Source of the DNA: Acanthopleuribacter pedis
GTDB taxonomy: Bacteria > Acidobacteriota > Holophagae > Acanthopleuribacterales > Acanthopleuribacteraceae
DNA length: 64,000 bases
Direction: 5' to 3'
Assembly (NCBI RefSeq): GCF_017377855.1
Contig: NZ_JAFREP010000008.1
Span: forward strand, 186,001 to 250,000
Both the position numbers and the translations under genes were made by a program. Shown here in pieces: positions 43,504 through 53,209 of the stretch; the first letter of the stretch is position 1, and every line of letters starts with the position of its first letter. The notes beneath the pieces are model-generated. The model had not been told where the DNA came from. It searched no databases and worked only from the letters and a program-made list of their open reading frames with translations.

Positions 43504-43842
43504 ATGGACCGAATTCCCAAAACCTACCAAAAGTTTGCCGAACGCCATCCCGAGGTGCTCGCCGCCTACGATGCACTCAACGAACAGGTCAAAAGCGGTG
43601 ACGCCTTGTCTGAGGAAGAATGTGCTCTGATTAAGCTGGCGATTAGCATTGGTGCCGGTATGGACGGGGCCATGGCCTCCCAAACCCGCAAGGCATACAA
43701 AAGTGGTATTGCCCCGGAGAAACTCGAGCAGGTGGCGGTCTTGGCGCTTCCGACCCTTGGCTTACCCCGTATGATGCAGGCGTTTAAAACCATCCGTGGT
43801 GTTGTCGAGCGCTTCGAGGTCGGTGAAGAACCAAAGGCTTGA
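43504..43842 (+). CDS. carboxymuconolactone decarboxylase/AhpD-like protein lacking the CxxC
   Basis: 112 residues, AAGGAGGAG upstream. The helical CMD domain is visible (EECALIKLAISIGAGMDGAMASQTRKAYKSGIAPEKLEQVAVLALPTLG). The redox CxxCxxxH present in AhpD proteins is replaced by MDGAMASQ, so peroxidase chemistry of that type is unlikely. It follows the respiratory operon by 60 bp and may belong to it. Confidence 0.8.
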   Translation: MDRIPKTYQKFAERHPEVLAAYDALNEQVKSGDALSEEECALIKLAISIGAGMDGAMASQTRKAYKSGIAPEKLEQVAVLALPTLGLPRMMQAFKTIRGVVERFEVGEEPKA

Positions 43843-44064
43843 CCGTGCCATTGGGCGTCGGCGGATCCGTGACAGCCAAACTGTCGGAATGGTGCGTTTT
43901 CATGATCGCGCCGTCCGGCCCCAAAGAGGTTTGCCAACGGCGCGCTCTGCCTTCCACTTGCGGGGGACGCTCCGGCTCAAGTAAGATTGTAAGCGGCGTA
44001 CTGGGTCCACCGACCGCTGTCGGTTGGCACCCTGAGGTCAGTAAAGTCAAAGATTAAGGACCGC

Positions 44065-45354
44065 ATGCAAGACGTTGTAATGATAGGGGTCAAGCGACCC
44101 TCCGACCGAGCTTGGGAAATCGAGAACTACCTTGATGAGCTCAAAATGTTGTGTGAGAATGTCGATCTCCGCGGCAAATTTCGATTGGTTCAAAAGCGAG
44201 AGCAACCCGACCCCGCCCTATTTGTGGGCCGCGGTATGGTTGAAAAAATCCACAATTTGGTGGTTAACGAGTCGCTAAAAGCCGTTATTTTTGACGACGA
44301 ACTCAGTCCGTCACAGCAGCGCAACTTAGAAAAACTCATTCCGGTTCCGGTTTACGACCGCACCTTTGTTATTTTGAGTATTTTCTTAGAGCGTGCCAAA
44401 ACCAAGGAAGCCAAGGCCCAGGTTGACCTGGCCCGGCTTAAATACGAATACCCCCGTTTGAAACGCATGTGGTCTCACTTGCACCGTCAGGCCGGCGGTA
44501 CCGGGATCCGCGGTGGTGAGGGTGAGAAACAGCTCGAGGTTGACCGCCGGATCGCCAGGCGGCGGATGCAGCGATTGGAGAAAACCCTTGCGAAGTTTGA
44601 GCAGGGGCGCAACACCCGCAAAAAGGCGCGGAGTCAGGACATAATTAATATCGCCTTGGTGGGTTATACCAACGCCGGTAAGTCCACTTTGATGAACCAA
44701 TTGACCAAGGCCAACGTCGAAGCCGACGACCGTTTGTTCGTGACCCTCGACGCCACCTCGCGTCTGTGGTCGGTGGATCCGGTCATGAAAATCGTGCTTA
44801 GCGATACGGTTGGTTTTATTCGTAAGTTGCCCCACGATTTGGTTGCCTCCTTTCAATCAACCTTGACCGAGGTGCAGGACGCCGACTTGTTGTTCCATGT
44901 GATGGAAGCCAGCCATCCCCATCTTGACGAATTGAAGAAAACGGTTGAAGGCGTCATCGACAGCTTGTTGGATGAGCCGATTCCGACCGTGCTCGTGTTT
45001 AACAAAATTGACAATCTTTCCAAAATGGAATTGAAGAGTCTGAAGCGTGAGTATCCCGACGCCTTGTTTGTGTCGGCCTTGGATCGGATTGGGCTCGACG
45101 ACATGCGCGAATTTGTGCGACGCCGGTTCCACCATCGCTTGCGGCAGGTTCAGTTGTTTATGCCCAACGAGGCGATGGGCCAGTTTTACCGTCTCAACGA
45201 CTTTGGGCAAATTACCAACACCCATCACCTGGAGAACGGCATGCGCGTGCACTTCCGCGGTTTCAGCGAGCGGCTGGACGCGTTGTTGCGCGAGGTGCCG
45301 GAGCTGCAGTTGATGGAAAAAGGCAAACCGGCGCCGGTAGGGGAGTCGGTTTGA
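44065..45354 (+). CDS. hflX: ribosome-associated GTPase HflX
   Basis: 429 residues, the normal HflX length. The N-terminal HflX domain has LFVGRGMVEKI and VIFDDELSPSQQRNLEK; the linker helix carries GGxGIRGGEGEKQLEVDRR; the G domain has GYTNAGKST (G1), DTVGFIRKLPHDLVASF (G3) and NKID (G4). HflX splits stalled 70S ribosomes and acts in heat stress. Its TGA overlaps the TTG start of the NFACT-R gene. Confidence 0.95.
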   Translation: MQDVVMIGVKRPSDRAWEIENYLDELKMLCENVDLRGKFRLVQKREQPDPALFVGRGMVEKIHNLVVNESLKAVIFDDELSPSQQRNLEKLIPVPVYDRTFVILSIFLERAKTKEAKAQVDLARLKYEYPRLKRMWSHLHRQAGGTGIRGGEGEKQLEVDRRIARRRMQRLEKTLAKFEQGRNTRKKARSQDIINIALVGYTNAGKSTLMNQLTKANVEADDRLFVTLDATSRLWSVDPVMKIVLSDTVGFIRKLPHDLVASFQSTLTEVQDADLLFHVMEASHPHLDELKKTVEGVIDSLLDEPIPTVLVFNKIDNLSKMELKSLKREYPDALFVSALDRIGLDDMREFVRRRFHHRLRQVQLFMPNEAMGQFYRLNDFGQITNTHHLENGMRVHFRGFSERLDALLREVPELQLMEKGKPAPVGESV

Positions 45355-45749
45355 AGCAAGCACTGGAAGGTGTGCGTTGTTTTGACATGCCGGACGGCTG
45401 GGAAATCCTGGTTGGCAAAACGGCGAAGGACAACGACCGTCTCTCATTGCGCATCGGTCGCGCCGGTGACTTTTGGTTTCACGTGGCGGGAATGCCGGGT
45501 TCCCATGTGGTTGCGCGTCATGAAGCCCAACCACTTCAGTGCCCACGGGAAGTCAAACGTGTTGCGGCCGGGCTGGCCGCGTTTTACAGCAAAGCCAAAA
45601 CGGGGGGTCAGGTCGCCGTTCATTGGACGACTTGCAAAAATGTGTCCAAAAAACCCGGTCTCGCGCCGGGTAAAGTCATGCTCAAGAAGTATGAAGCAAT
45701 CAAAATTAGTCCGCTGGATCCCGATGAATATTTTGGAGGAAACCCATGA
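45351..45749 (+). CDS. stand-alone NFACT-R (DUF814) RNA-binding protein
   Basis: 132 residues, starting at TTG inside the hflX stop. It is a single NFACT-R domain: GWEILVGKTAKDNDRLSLR, DFWFHVAGMPGSHVVAR, then KAKTGGQVAVHWTTCKNVSKKPGLAPGKV. The same domain forms the C-terminal half of RqcH/Rqc2, which tags stalled nascent chains on 50S subunits. Here it lacks the NFACT-N and coiled-coil parts. Coupling to hflX suggests a role on split ribosomes; this is inference. Its end overlaps ilvE by ATGA. Confidence 0.85.
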   Translation: MKQALEGVRCFDMPDGWEILVGKTAKDNDRLSLRIGRAGDFWFHVAGMPGSHVVARHEAQPLQCPREVKRVAAGLAAFYSKAKTGGQVAVHWTTCKNVSKKPGLAPGKVMLKKYEAIKISPLDPDEYFGGNP

Positions 45750-46768
45750 CCACGAAGCAGTTCGTTGAAGAAGCACTCACCAAACCGTTCGGCACGGTTT
45801 ACGCAGACAAGATGGCCGTGGCCCACTATCGCGACGGGTCTTGGACCCCCTTTGAGATTCAGGAAACCAAACCCTTTAGCATGCATCCCGCCGCCCACGT
45901 GTTGCACTACGGCAGCACTTGTTTTGAAGGGTTGAAGTGTCATCGTTGGGAAGACGGCTCCGTGCATGTGTTCCGGCTGGATCGTCACATTCAGCGTTTT
46001 CAGGGTTCCGCCGAGCGTTTGTGTCTCCCCATTCCCGACGCCGAATTGGTTGATTCCATGGTCTGTGAATTGGTTACCGCGTGTAAGGATTGGGCGCCCG
46101 CGTTTCCCGGCTCCCTTTACGTGCGACCCACCTTGATTGGTACCTTGCCCAGCATCGGCGCCGCCGCCGGCCCTTCTACCGAGGCGATGTTGTTTGTGAT
46201 TCTTTCCCCCGTCGGCGATTATTTCTCGGGCGGCCTGCGTCCGCTGAAGTTGTTGGTTTCTGAACAGTTGCGCACGGCACCGACCCTCGGCATGGTCAAA
46301 ACCGGTGGCAACTACGCCGCCGCTTTGTACGCCACCCGTCAAGCGCGCGCCAAGTACCAAACCGATCAGGTTCTGTTCGCCCCCGACGGCTTTATTCAGG
46401 AAACCGGCGCTGCCAACTTCCTGATGATTTCCTCCGAAAAAATTGTGACCAAGTCCTTGGATCCCAGTTTCTTGCACGGCGTAACCCGCGACTCGTTGCT
46501 GCAGTTGGGCGGCAAGATGGGTTACGAGGTGGAGGAGCGTGAGATCGCGGTGTCAGAGCTGTTGGAATGGGCCAAAACCGGTGAGGCCGCGCTTTCCGGG
46601 ACCGCCGCGGTTCTGGGCGGCGTTGGTCAGCTTGTGTACCAAGAGGAAAACTACCGTGTCGGCACCGGCGAATACGGCGCGGAAACCGCCAAACTTCGCG
46701 CGGCCTTGGTGGATATTCACCGCGGCGCAAGCGAAGACACCTTCGGCTGGCTTAAGAAAATCGTTTAA
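45746..46768 (+). CDS. ilvE: branched-chain amino acid aminotransferase
   Basis: 340 residues, GGAGG upstream. Fold-type IV PLP enzyme, long (eukaryote-like/BCAT) form: HYGSTCFEGLKCHR, the PLP Lys in GMVKTGGNYAAALYATRQA, QETGAANFLMI, and GVTRDSLLQLG. It interconverts Leu, Ile and Val with their 2-oxo acids using glutamate. It is followed by a terminator. Confidence 0.94.
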   Translation: MTTKQFVEEALTKPFGTVYADKMAVAHYRDGSWTPFEIQETKPFSMHPAAHVLHYGSTCFEGLKCHRWEDGSVHVFRLDRHIQRFQGSAERLCLPIPDAELVDSMVCELVTACKDWAPAFPGSLYVRPTLIGTLPSIGAAAGPSTEAMLFVILSPVGDYFSGGLRPLKLLVSEQLRTAPTLGMVKTGGNYAAALYATRQARAKYQTDQVLFAPDGFIQETGAANFLMISSEKIVTKSLDPSFLHGVTRDSLLQLGGKMGYEVEEREIAVSELLEWAKTGEAALSGTAAVLGGVGQLVYQEENYRVGTGEYGAETAKLRAALVDIHRGASEDTFGWLKKIV

Positions 46769-46790
46769 CACCATGGGTTCACAGGATTGT

Positions 46791-46817
46791 GGGGCGACCC
46801 TTTTGGGTCGCCCTTTT
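46791..46817 (+). terminator. rho-independent terminator after ilvE
   Basis: GGGCGACCC and GGGTCGCCC form a 9-bp perfect stem with a TTTT loop, followed by TTTTGCTT. It ends the hflX-NFACT-R-ilvE transcript. Confidence 0.88.
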
Positions 46818-46841
46818 GCTTCAATACTGTAGGAGGCGCCT

Positions 46842-47423
46842 TTGACGGGGGAAGCAACCCTGCTCGAAAAAACACCCGATTCTTGGATCGAAGCCGTGCT
46901 GGCGGATTTTTCGTCCTTCTTGTTGGATCATGCCGCCGCGGAACGCAAGGCCTCGGCCATGGCCGTTTCTTTTGTGGTTCAGTACCCCGACCGCTTCGAA
47001 CTACACACGCCCATGATCCGGTTGGCGCGCGAGGAACTGTTGCATTACCAGCAGGTCATGAGCTTGATACACAAACGCAACTTGGTTTGGGAGCGCGATG
47101 TCAAAGATCCCTACGTGGCTGCCTTGCGCGACCTCATCCGTACCCAGCGGGAAAAACGATTGTTGGATCGTTTGTTGGTCGGTTCCGTGATCGAAGCACG
47201 GGGTGTGGAGCGTTTTGGTTTGGTTGGTGAACATGTACCCGACCCGGATTTAGCCCGGTTCTACGCGCGCCTGGCCAAGTCGGAAGCGAACCATGCTGAT
47301 TTGTTTACCCGGCTGGCGCGAAAGTACTTCGCATCGGCTGAGATCCAAGAACGCCTGGCCTGGTGGCGTGCGCGCGAGGCCGAGGCGATGTTGGCGGTGC
47401 CGCCACGTGCCGCGCTCCACTAA
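46842..47423 (+). CDS. miaE: tRNA-(ms2io6A37)-hydroxylase MiaE
   Basis: 193 residues, TTG start with AGGAGG 5 nt upstream. A di-iron helical bundle: LLDHAAAERKASAMAVSF (first Glu), REELLHYQQV (ExxH), EARGVERFG and SEANHADLF (second ExxH). The length and motifs fit MiaE, which hydroxylates the isopentenyl group on A37 of certain tRNAs. It overlaps the glycosyltransferase gene downstream. Confidence 0.9.
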   Translation: MTGEATLLEKTPDSWIEAVLADFSSFLLDHAAAERKASAMAVSFVVQYPDRFELHTPMIRLAREELLHYQQVMSLIHKRNLVWERDVKDPYVAALRDLIRTQREKRLLDRLLVGSVIEARGVERFGLVGEHVPDPDLARFYARLAKSEANHADLFTRLARKYFASAEIQERLAWWRAREAEAMLAVPPRAALH

Positions 47424-48678
47424 ATACCATTCCGCGCCACTCCACGTCGGGATTCCGGTCTATGACGAATGGCCTTGGTTGTGCGAAACCCTGCGTGGTT
47501 TGGCAGCGCAGCAGGGTGCGCCTTTTGAGGTGTGGGTTTGTGTGAACCAGCCGCGCGATTTGCCCGCGACGGCGCCGGCGGCGGTTGCCAACCGCCGCGT
47601 TTTGGACTGGTTGGGCAGGGAACAAACCCATTTTCCCTTTCGGCTGCATGTGCTGGCGGCCGTGGGGGATGCCGGGCCTGATCCCGCTGTCGCGGGGGTC
47701 GGTTGGGCAAGACGGACCCTGTTCGATGCGGTGCATGCCGCCGCGGGAGATGCGGTGGTTGGTGTTTCCTTGGACGCCGATACCTTTTGCCCGCCCAATT
47801 ATCTGGCCGAGGTGCGGGCGGTTTTTGACGGGGACGCGGGTATCGGCGCCTTGAGTGCGCCCTACCGTCATCCCGTGCCGGGCGACCCTGTCGCCGCGCG
47901 GGCGATCTTGCGTTATGAACTGTGGATGCGTTACTACCAGCTCAATTTGTGGCGGATTGGGTCCCCGTTTGCGTTTAGCGCCTTGGGTTCCAATCTTTCT
48001 TTTCGATTGGGTGCTTACCGGCGCGCGGGTGGTTTTCCCTTGCGTCAGGCGGGCGAAGATTTTTATCTGTTACAGCAGCTATGCAAAACGACGCGGGTGG
48101 CGGTGTGGTGCGCCGCCGAGGTTGCCCCGTCGGCACGGTTGTCGAGTCGGGTCCCTTTTGGGACGGGTGTGGTGGTCGGGCAACCGGATTTGTCGCTGCA
48201 GGAGACCCGTTTTCCTTTTTATGACTGCGCTGATTTTGACCGGATCGGCCAGACCTATGCTTTGTGGTCGCAACTGTTTCGGGGAGATGTCGCGTTACCC
48301 GTCGACGCTTTTTTGGCGCATCGACTCAAGGGCAAAGCGCCTTTTACCCGCATGCGAAAAAACTTTGCGGCGGATCAGGGGCGTTTTATCCGAGCCTGTT
48401 ACGAGCGTTTGGACGGCCTGCGGTTGTTGCAGTGTTTGCGTTTTTATCGCGCGTTCGAGGTCGCCGCGGGACGCATTCCGCCGCGTGATGAAGATGCGCT
48501 TCAGGATTTGGCGAAACGCTTGACTTGCAACGCTTTGGTTCCCCGCGATTTTGCAACGACGCCCCTCACTGATTTAACCGCGGCACGTGATCAGTGGGCC
48601 GATTGGGAACACGCGCGGCGACGGACCGCCGTTGAGATTGGGCTGGATGCGCCGCGTTTTCGAAACGACCGCGGCTAA
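47407..48678 (+). CDS. family-2-like glycosyltransferase
   Basis: About 423 residues from GTG 47407, which overlaps the last 17 nt of miaE; the frame opens further upstream, but there it shadows miaE. The GT-A fold shows HVGIPVYDEWPWLCETLRGL, the metal motif LDADTF (about 130), the acceptor region LGSNLSFRLGAYRRAGGFP, and the ED pair in AGEDFYLLQQL. No membrane helix is obvious. The donor sugar and acceptor are unknown. No clear ribosome binding site is seen, so the start is uncertain and coupling to miaE is likely. Confidence 0.78.
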   Translation: MPRSTKYHSAPLHVGIPVYDEWPWLCETLRGLAAQQGAPFEVWVCVNQPRDLPATAPAAVANRRVLDWLGREQTHFPFRLHVLAAVGDAGPDPAVAGVGWARRTLFDAVHAAAGDAVVGVSLDADTFCPPNYLAEVRAVFDGDAGIGALSAPYRHPVPGDPVAARAILRYELWMRYYQLNLWRIGSPFAFSALGSNLSFRLGAYRRAGGFPLRQAGEDFYLLQQLCKTTRVAVWCAAEVAPSARLSSRVPFGTGVVVGQPDLSLQETRFPFYDCADFDRIGQTYALWSQLFRGDVALPVDAFLAHRLKGKAPFTRMRKNFAADQGRFIRACYERLDGLRLLQCLRFYRAFEVAAGRIPPRDEDALQDLAKRLTCNALVPRDFATTPLTDLTAARDQWADWEHARRRTAVEIGLDAPRFRNDRG

Positions 48679-48703
48679 GTCCCTTTTTGCCGCCAACTTT
48701 TGC

Positions 48704-48733
48704 TTGGTGTTTCCTCCAAATTGCATTTAGAAT
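48704..48733 (+). promoter_or_regulatory. candidate sigma-70 promoter of the SNF2 operon
   Basis: TTGGTG and TAGAAT with an 18-bp spacer, 155 bp before the helicase start codon at 48889. The -10 box is good; the -35 box is weak. Confidence 0.3.
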
Positions 48734-48888
48734 AGGCGTTTATGAATGGCTGTGGCGCGTTTAGAGCAAAGAGCATTTCACGTTGAAACGATCTGCGCCG
48801 GCCCATTATGTTTTGACCTACACCAGAAAGAGCGGTCGTTCCTGAAGCGTTGAACCAGTCGAACGAGACCGCGTTCGCTCGGAGCATC

Positions 48889-51800
48889 ATGCAAGTCGTA
48901 CATGGTTTGTGGACCAACACGAAACGAGAAGGTCCAGGGTTGTTCGTATGGTTTGAAGACGAATCCATGCGACTGAAAAGCCAATTGTTTGAACCGATAT
49001 CCGATTTTACCCCGGATGGTAAAGGGAAGGTGCGCGGCAAGAGCCTGCACGTGCCCGACGCCCATCCTTTCGCCCTCGACGGCCGCGATCTGCAGTTGGC
49101 CGTGAAAGGCTTGCTGCGCGGGAGTTTCGGCGGTGTGGTACCACCTTTAACCACAACCCAAATTGACCTAATGGTGCCGAGCCTTGAAGAAATGCCGTTG
49201 CCCTCGCCGCACCTCAAAAAGATCATGCTCGGTAATAAACCGATTAGCGGCGATTTAACCCTCAGCTCGTGGCGGGTTCAGGCGGTGCATTTGTCGCCCG
49301 CGGTTGCGCTTAAATGGTTGGTCGGTTTGCGCATTCCCCGCGTCAATGCGACCTTGGCCTTTGGGGAATCGATTCGTTTTTGGAAAGACGCCTCCAACCT
49401 CGTGTTCTACAGTCTGATTCACGGCACTTATCAGCCTGTTTTAGAAAAAGTCGATCACCAAATTCACGCCCACTGGTTGCTGAACGCCAAAATTCTCGCA
49501 AACCAATTGGAGCACCTCCACAAACGCTTGCCCGATTGCTGCGCCTCCGAATGGAGTGCCGAGGGCGCGCGCCGCACCAAAGATTCGATCATTCGCGACT
49601 TTTTCGACACCTCGATTGATTACCTCGTGCGCAATGTCGCCGGGCCCTCGGCCCTGGGTGCCTTTGCCGACGGCCGCAATCAACGCAAGCGCAAGAAGCA
49701 AAACCCGCTTGATTCATTGACCTTGCCCTTGCTTAAAGCCCTGTATGGGAAACAGAATACCTTTAGTGCCGCGCGGGACGTGCAGACCGCTTTTGTGGCC
49801 ATGGTTTCCAACTGGTTGGGGACTTCCTCCCAGGCCGGTAACCGCTTGTGGCAAACCTGTTTTACCATTTTGCCGCCGGACATCGGCGGTGCAAAAATTG
49901 AAGATCTCAATCCCAAGGCCCGCGTGTGGCGCGTGGTTTTTTCGCTGCAAAGTACCAAGGATCCAACCCAGCATATTTACGCTCAAGAGATTTGGGAAAA
50001 CTTGGTGCCGACCCAAACCGGCGGCGAATCCCTGCCTGAAAAGTTTTTGCGCGATTTGGGGCGCGCGCTGCAACACGTACCAAAATTGCGTGAGATTCTC
50101 GAGTTCCAGTACCCGACCCACCTGGATCTTTCCACCGAGGAAGTTCACCATTTCCTCGCCGAGCAGGTGCCGCACTTGCAGTCGGCCGAGTTCGGCGTGG
50201 TGCTGCCCAACTGGTGGAAGAAAAACACCAAAAGTTTGACGACCCGCATCCAGATCGACAGCTCGACCTTCGAGAGTTCCGGCATGTTGGGTTTCGACTC
50301 GATGGTGAACTTTTCATGGACCGCTGCCGTCGGTGGCAAAGCCATTTCGGACGAAGCCTTCCAGAAAATGGTCAAACACAAGATGGCCTTGTTGCCCATC
50401 GACGGGCAGTGGGTTGAGATTGCTTCAACTGATTTGCTGACCGCCGTAAACTTTTTTACGGATCGCGAGACCCGCGGCGAAATGACCTTGCGGGAAGCCG
50501 TGCAAATGGGACTCAAGAGCGAAGACCTCAAGTCTGCCTTTGGCGATGTGGCCTTCGACTACGAAGGAACCCTGGCTCAGTTGTTCGACAGCAAAGGCGA
50601 CGAACTGCCGGTTTTGGAGCACCCTAAGAACTTGCAAGGTACCCTGCGGGCTTACCAGCTGCGTGGCCTGTCTTGGTTGGTCTTTAACGACCAGCTTGGT
50701 TTTGGGGCCTGTTTGGCCGACGACATGGGTTTGGGTAAAACCATTCAGCTTTTGTCGCTGCTGCTTTACGAGCGCGAGCAGAAGTTGGTCACAGGACCTG
50801 GGTCACCGACCCTGTTGGTTTGCCCCATGTCGGTTGTGACCAACTGGTACCGTGAGGCGGCCAAGTTCACCCCTGAACTGCGGGTCATGATTCACCACGG
50901 AACCAATCGCCACGGACCGGAGACCTTTTTTAAGGTCGCCAAAAATGTGGACCTCATTATTACCACCTACCACCTCATCAACCGCGACGCCGAGATGTTC
51001 CACGATCAGAAGTGGCACCGGATTGCTTTGGACGAGGCGCAAAACATCAAAAACCCGGGCGCGCAGCAGACCCGTGCGATCGTGGCGCTGGACACCGAGA
51101 AACGCATCGCGTTGACGGGTACGCCGGTTGAGAATAAGTTGTCCGAGCTGTGGTCGATCATGGAGTTTTTGAACCCGGGTTACCTGGGCACCCTTAAGAG
51201 TTTCCAGTCGCGCTTCGCCCTGCCGATTGAGCGCCAAGGGGATCGCAAGAAAGCCCAGTTGCTGCGCAAGCTAACCCAGCCCTTTATTTTGCGTCGCCTG
51301 AAAACCGATAAAGCCATCATTCAAGACCTGCCTGAAAAGAACGAAATGAAGGTGTACTGCGGTTTGACCGATGAGCAGGCCGCGATGTACCAGGGCTACG
51401 TACAGCAGCAGATGAACCAGATCGAAAACGCGGAAGGGATTCAGCGCAATCAGTTGGTTCTGACCACCCTGATGAAACTAAAACAGATCTGCAACCACCC
51501 CGCCCATTTTTTGGCCGATCAAGGCGAAATGGATGCGCGTTCGGGCAAGCTGATGCGTTTGACGGAAATGCTCGAGGAAGCGTTGTCCGAGGGCGACAAG
51601 TCGCTGATTTTTACCCAGTTCACCCAAATGGGTTTGTTGCTCCAAAAACATTTGGGCGAAAAGTTCGAACAAGAAATTTTGTTTATGCACGGTGGGGTCA
51701 GCCAGGTTAAGCGCCAGGAAATGGTGGACCGTTTTCAGAGTGCCACGGGTCCGAGGGTGTTCATTTTGACCGTAAAAACCGGGGGCACCGGGATCAACCT

Positions 51801-52074
51801 CACCGCCGCCACCCACGTCTTCCACTTCGACCGTTGGTGGAACCCGGCGGTGGAGAACCAAGCTACCGACCGTGCCTTCCGCATCGGCCAGAAACGCAAT
51901 GTCCAGGTCCACAAGTTGATTTCGACCGGAACCTTGGAAGATCGAATCGACATGTTGATCGAAAAGAAAAAAGAGTTGGCTGAGAATATTGTGGGATCGG
52001 ACGAGGCGTGGTTGACGCAGTTGTCGACCGATGCGTTGCGCGATATTTTGACGCTTTCGCTTAACGAGGGGTAA
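48889..52074 (+). CDS. SNF2-family DNA helicase/translocase
   Basis: About 1061 residues from ATG 48889 (GGAG upstream; the N-terminus VVHGLWTN...GLFVWFED matches the bacterial SNF2 start). An in-frame TTG 39 nt upstream is possible. A large N-terminal domain (1-590) comes before the ATPase core: LADDMGLGKTIQLL (about 612), DEAQNIKNP (about 713), TGTPVENKLSELWSIMEFL, and the second RecA lobe with VFILTVKTGGTGINLTAA and DRAFRIGQ. It is a Snf2-type double-stranded DNA translocase paired with a SWIM protein; function in bacteria is poorly known. Confidence 0.92.
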   Translation: MQVVHGLWTNTKREGPGLFVWFEDESMRLKSQLFEPISDFTPDGKGKVRGKSLHVPDAHPFALDGRDLQLAVKGLLRGSFGGVVPPLTTTQIDLMVPSLEEMPLPSPHLKKIMLGNKPISGDLTLSSWRVQAVHLSPAVALKWLVGLRIPRVNATLAFGESIRFWKDASNLVFYSLIHGTYQPVLEKVDHQIHAHWLLNAKILANQLEHLHKRLPDCCASEWSAEGARRTKDSIIRDFFDTSIDYLVRNVAGPSALGAFADGRNQRKRKKQNPLDSLTLPLLKALYGKQNTFSAARDVQTAFVAMVSNWLGTSSQAGNRLWQTCFTILPPDIGGAKIEDLNPKARVWRVVFSLQSTKDPTQHIYAQEIWENLVPTQTGGESLPEKFLRDLGRALQHVPKLREILEFQYPTHLDLSTEEVHHFLAEQVPHLQSAEFGVVLPNWWKKNTKSLTTRIQIDSSTFESSGMLGFDSMVNFSWTAAVGGKAISDEAFQKMVKHKMALLPIDGQWVEIASTDLLTAVNFFTDRETRGEMTLREAVQMGLKSEDLKSAFGDVAFDYEGTLAQLFDSKGDELPVLEHPKNLQGTLRAYQLRGLSWLVFNDQLGFGACLADDMGLGKTIQLLSLLLYEREQKLVTGPGSPTLLVCPMSVVTNWYREAAKFTPELRVMIHHGTNRHGPETFFKVAKNVDLIITTYHLINRDAEMFHDQKWHRIALDEAQNIKNPGAQQTRAIVALDTEKRIALTGTPVENKLSELWSIMEFLNPGYLGTLKSFQSRFALPIERQGDRKKAQLLRKLTQPFILRRLKTDKAIIQDLPEKNEMKVYCGLTDEQAAMYQGYVQQQMNQIENAEGIQRNQLVLTTLMKLKQICNHPAHFLADQGEMDARSGKLMRLTEMLEEALSEGDKSLIFTQFTQMGLLLQKHLGEKFEQEILFMHGGVSQVKRQEMVDRFQSATGPRVFILTVKTGGTGINLTAATHVFHFDRWWNPAVENQATDRAFRIGQKRNVQVHKLISTGTLEDRIDMLIEKKKELAENIVGSDEAWLTQLSTDALRDILTLSLNEG

Positions 52075-52077
52075 CCG

Positions 52078-52968
52078 ATGCGAAAACCCGTGGCGCGCGG
52101 CAAGGTTTTGCCGGCGAAACCGAGACCCAAAAACACGACCGTGATCGCATTGACGGGGACGCCGCCGGCGGCCAAACAGACCTGGTGGTCGCAGCGTTTT
52201 ATTTCCGTGTTGGAGTCCTTCAAAATGGGCAGCCGTTTGGCGCGCGGTAAGGCCTATGCCGAGGAGTCCAAGGTGCTCAAGTTGGCCATGTCCCGCGGCA
52301 TCGTGACCGCCACTGTCCAGGGCAGTCGCAAGGCCAGTTATCGCGTCAGCATTCGCCTTGAGCCTTTGTCTGACTCGGCTTGGAAGCAAGTCACGCACAA
52401 TCTAACCCGCAAGGCGATTTACGCGGTAGAATTGCTCCAAGACCAGATGCCTCAAGACGTCGAGGCCGTATTTGCATCGGCGCACGTCAGTCTTTTTCCG
52501 GCGCGTTTGGAAGAGTTGGAAAGTAGTTGTGACTGTCCTGACTGGTCGAACCCGTGCAAGCATATTGCCGCCACCTATTACATCCTCGCCCAGCATTTCG
52601 ATCTCGATCCGTTTCTGATCTTCGTGTGGCGAGGTCGCTTAAAAACCCAAATCATCGAATTCTTGCGCAACTATTGGCGTCAGGGGAAACCCAATCGCAA
52701 CGGGTTTGCCGCCGCCAACCCGGCCAAGATCGAACTGAATGATTATCAAACGTACTGGAACGGACATTTAGACGGCCATGAATCGACACCCCTGGATCCC
52801 TTCAGTGAATCAGTCCCCGATTCGTCCATTCGCAAGTTGGGCGGCTCGCCGGTTCAATTGGACGGGCGCGACATCGCGGAGATTTTGGCCGACGCTTACA
52901 ACATCACCAGTGACGACATCCGGGCATGGGCGACAGACAAAACCTTGCGTGGCGGCGGCGCCCGCTAA
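52078..52968 (+). CDS. SWIM zinc-finger protein
   Basis: 296 residues, starting 4 nt after the helicase stop. The SWIM motif CDCPDWSNPCKHIAATYY (about 156-173) gives the C-x-C-xn-C-x-H zinc ligands. The N-terminal basic part (WWSQRFISVLESFKMGSRLARGKAYA) and GIVTATVQGSRKASYRVSI are typical of SWIM proteins encoded beside SNF2 helicases. It probably binds DNA or the helicase. Confidence 0.9.
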   Translation: MRKPVARGKVLPAKPRPKNTTVIALTGTPPAAKQTWWSQRFISVLESFKMGSRLARGKAYAEESKVLKLAMSRGIVTATVQGSRKASYRVSIRLEPLSDSAWKQVTHNLTRKAIYAVELLQDQMPQDVEAVFASAHVSLFPARLEELESSCDCPDWSNPCKHIAATYYILAQHFDLDPFLIFVWRGRLKTQIIEFLRNYWRQGKPNRNGFAAANPAKIELNDYQTYWNGHLDGHESTPLDPFSESVPDSSIRKLGGSPVQLDGRDIAEILADAYNITSDDIRAWATDKTLRGGGAR

Positions 52969-53209
52969 TTGCGGCCTTTACCGCGCTTTTTTGAGCGAGT
53001 GTGCCCGGCTAACCCGGCGCTTGCAGTTTCCCGCATTCGCGTGCATACTGTCTCGTTCTCATGGTGCTCATGCGCGTTTCCAACAATTTCGGGCTGAACG
53101 GTTCAGCCCCGTGCCGTCCTCGTACGGCCTTTCGGTACCGTGACCCAATCAGCCGGTACCGATTTCGTTCATCTTGTTCCATCTAAGACACCCCAAAGGA
53201 GCTTTTGAT

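Noticed and set aside
48889..52968. SNF2 helicase plus SWIM protein as a phage-defence system.
   Set aside because: This pair is widespread and not accompanied by methyltransferase, nuclease or other defence genes here; no support for a defence role from the sequence.
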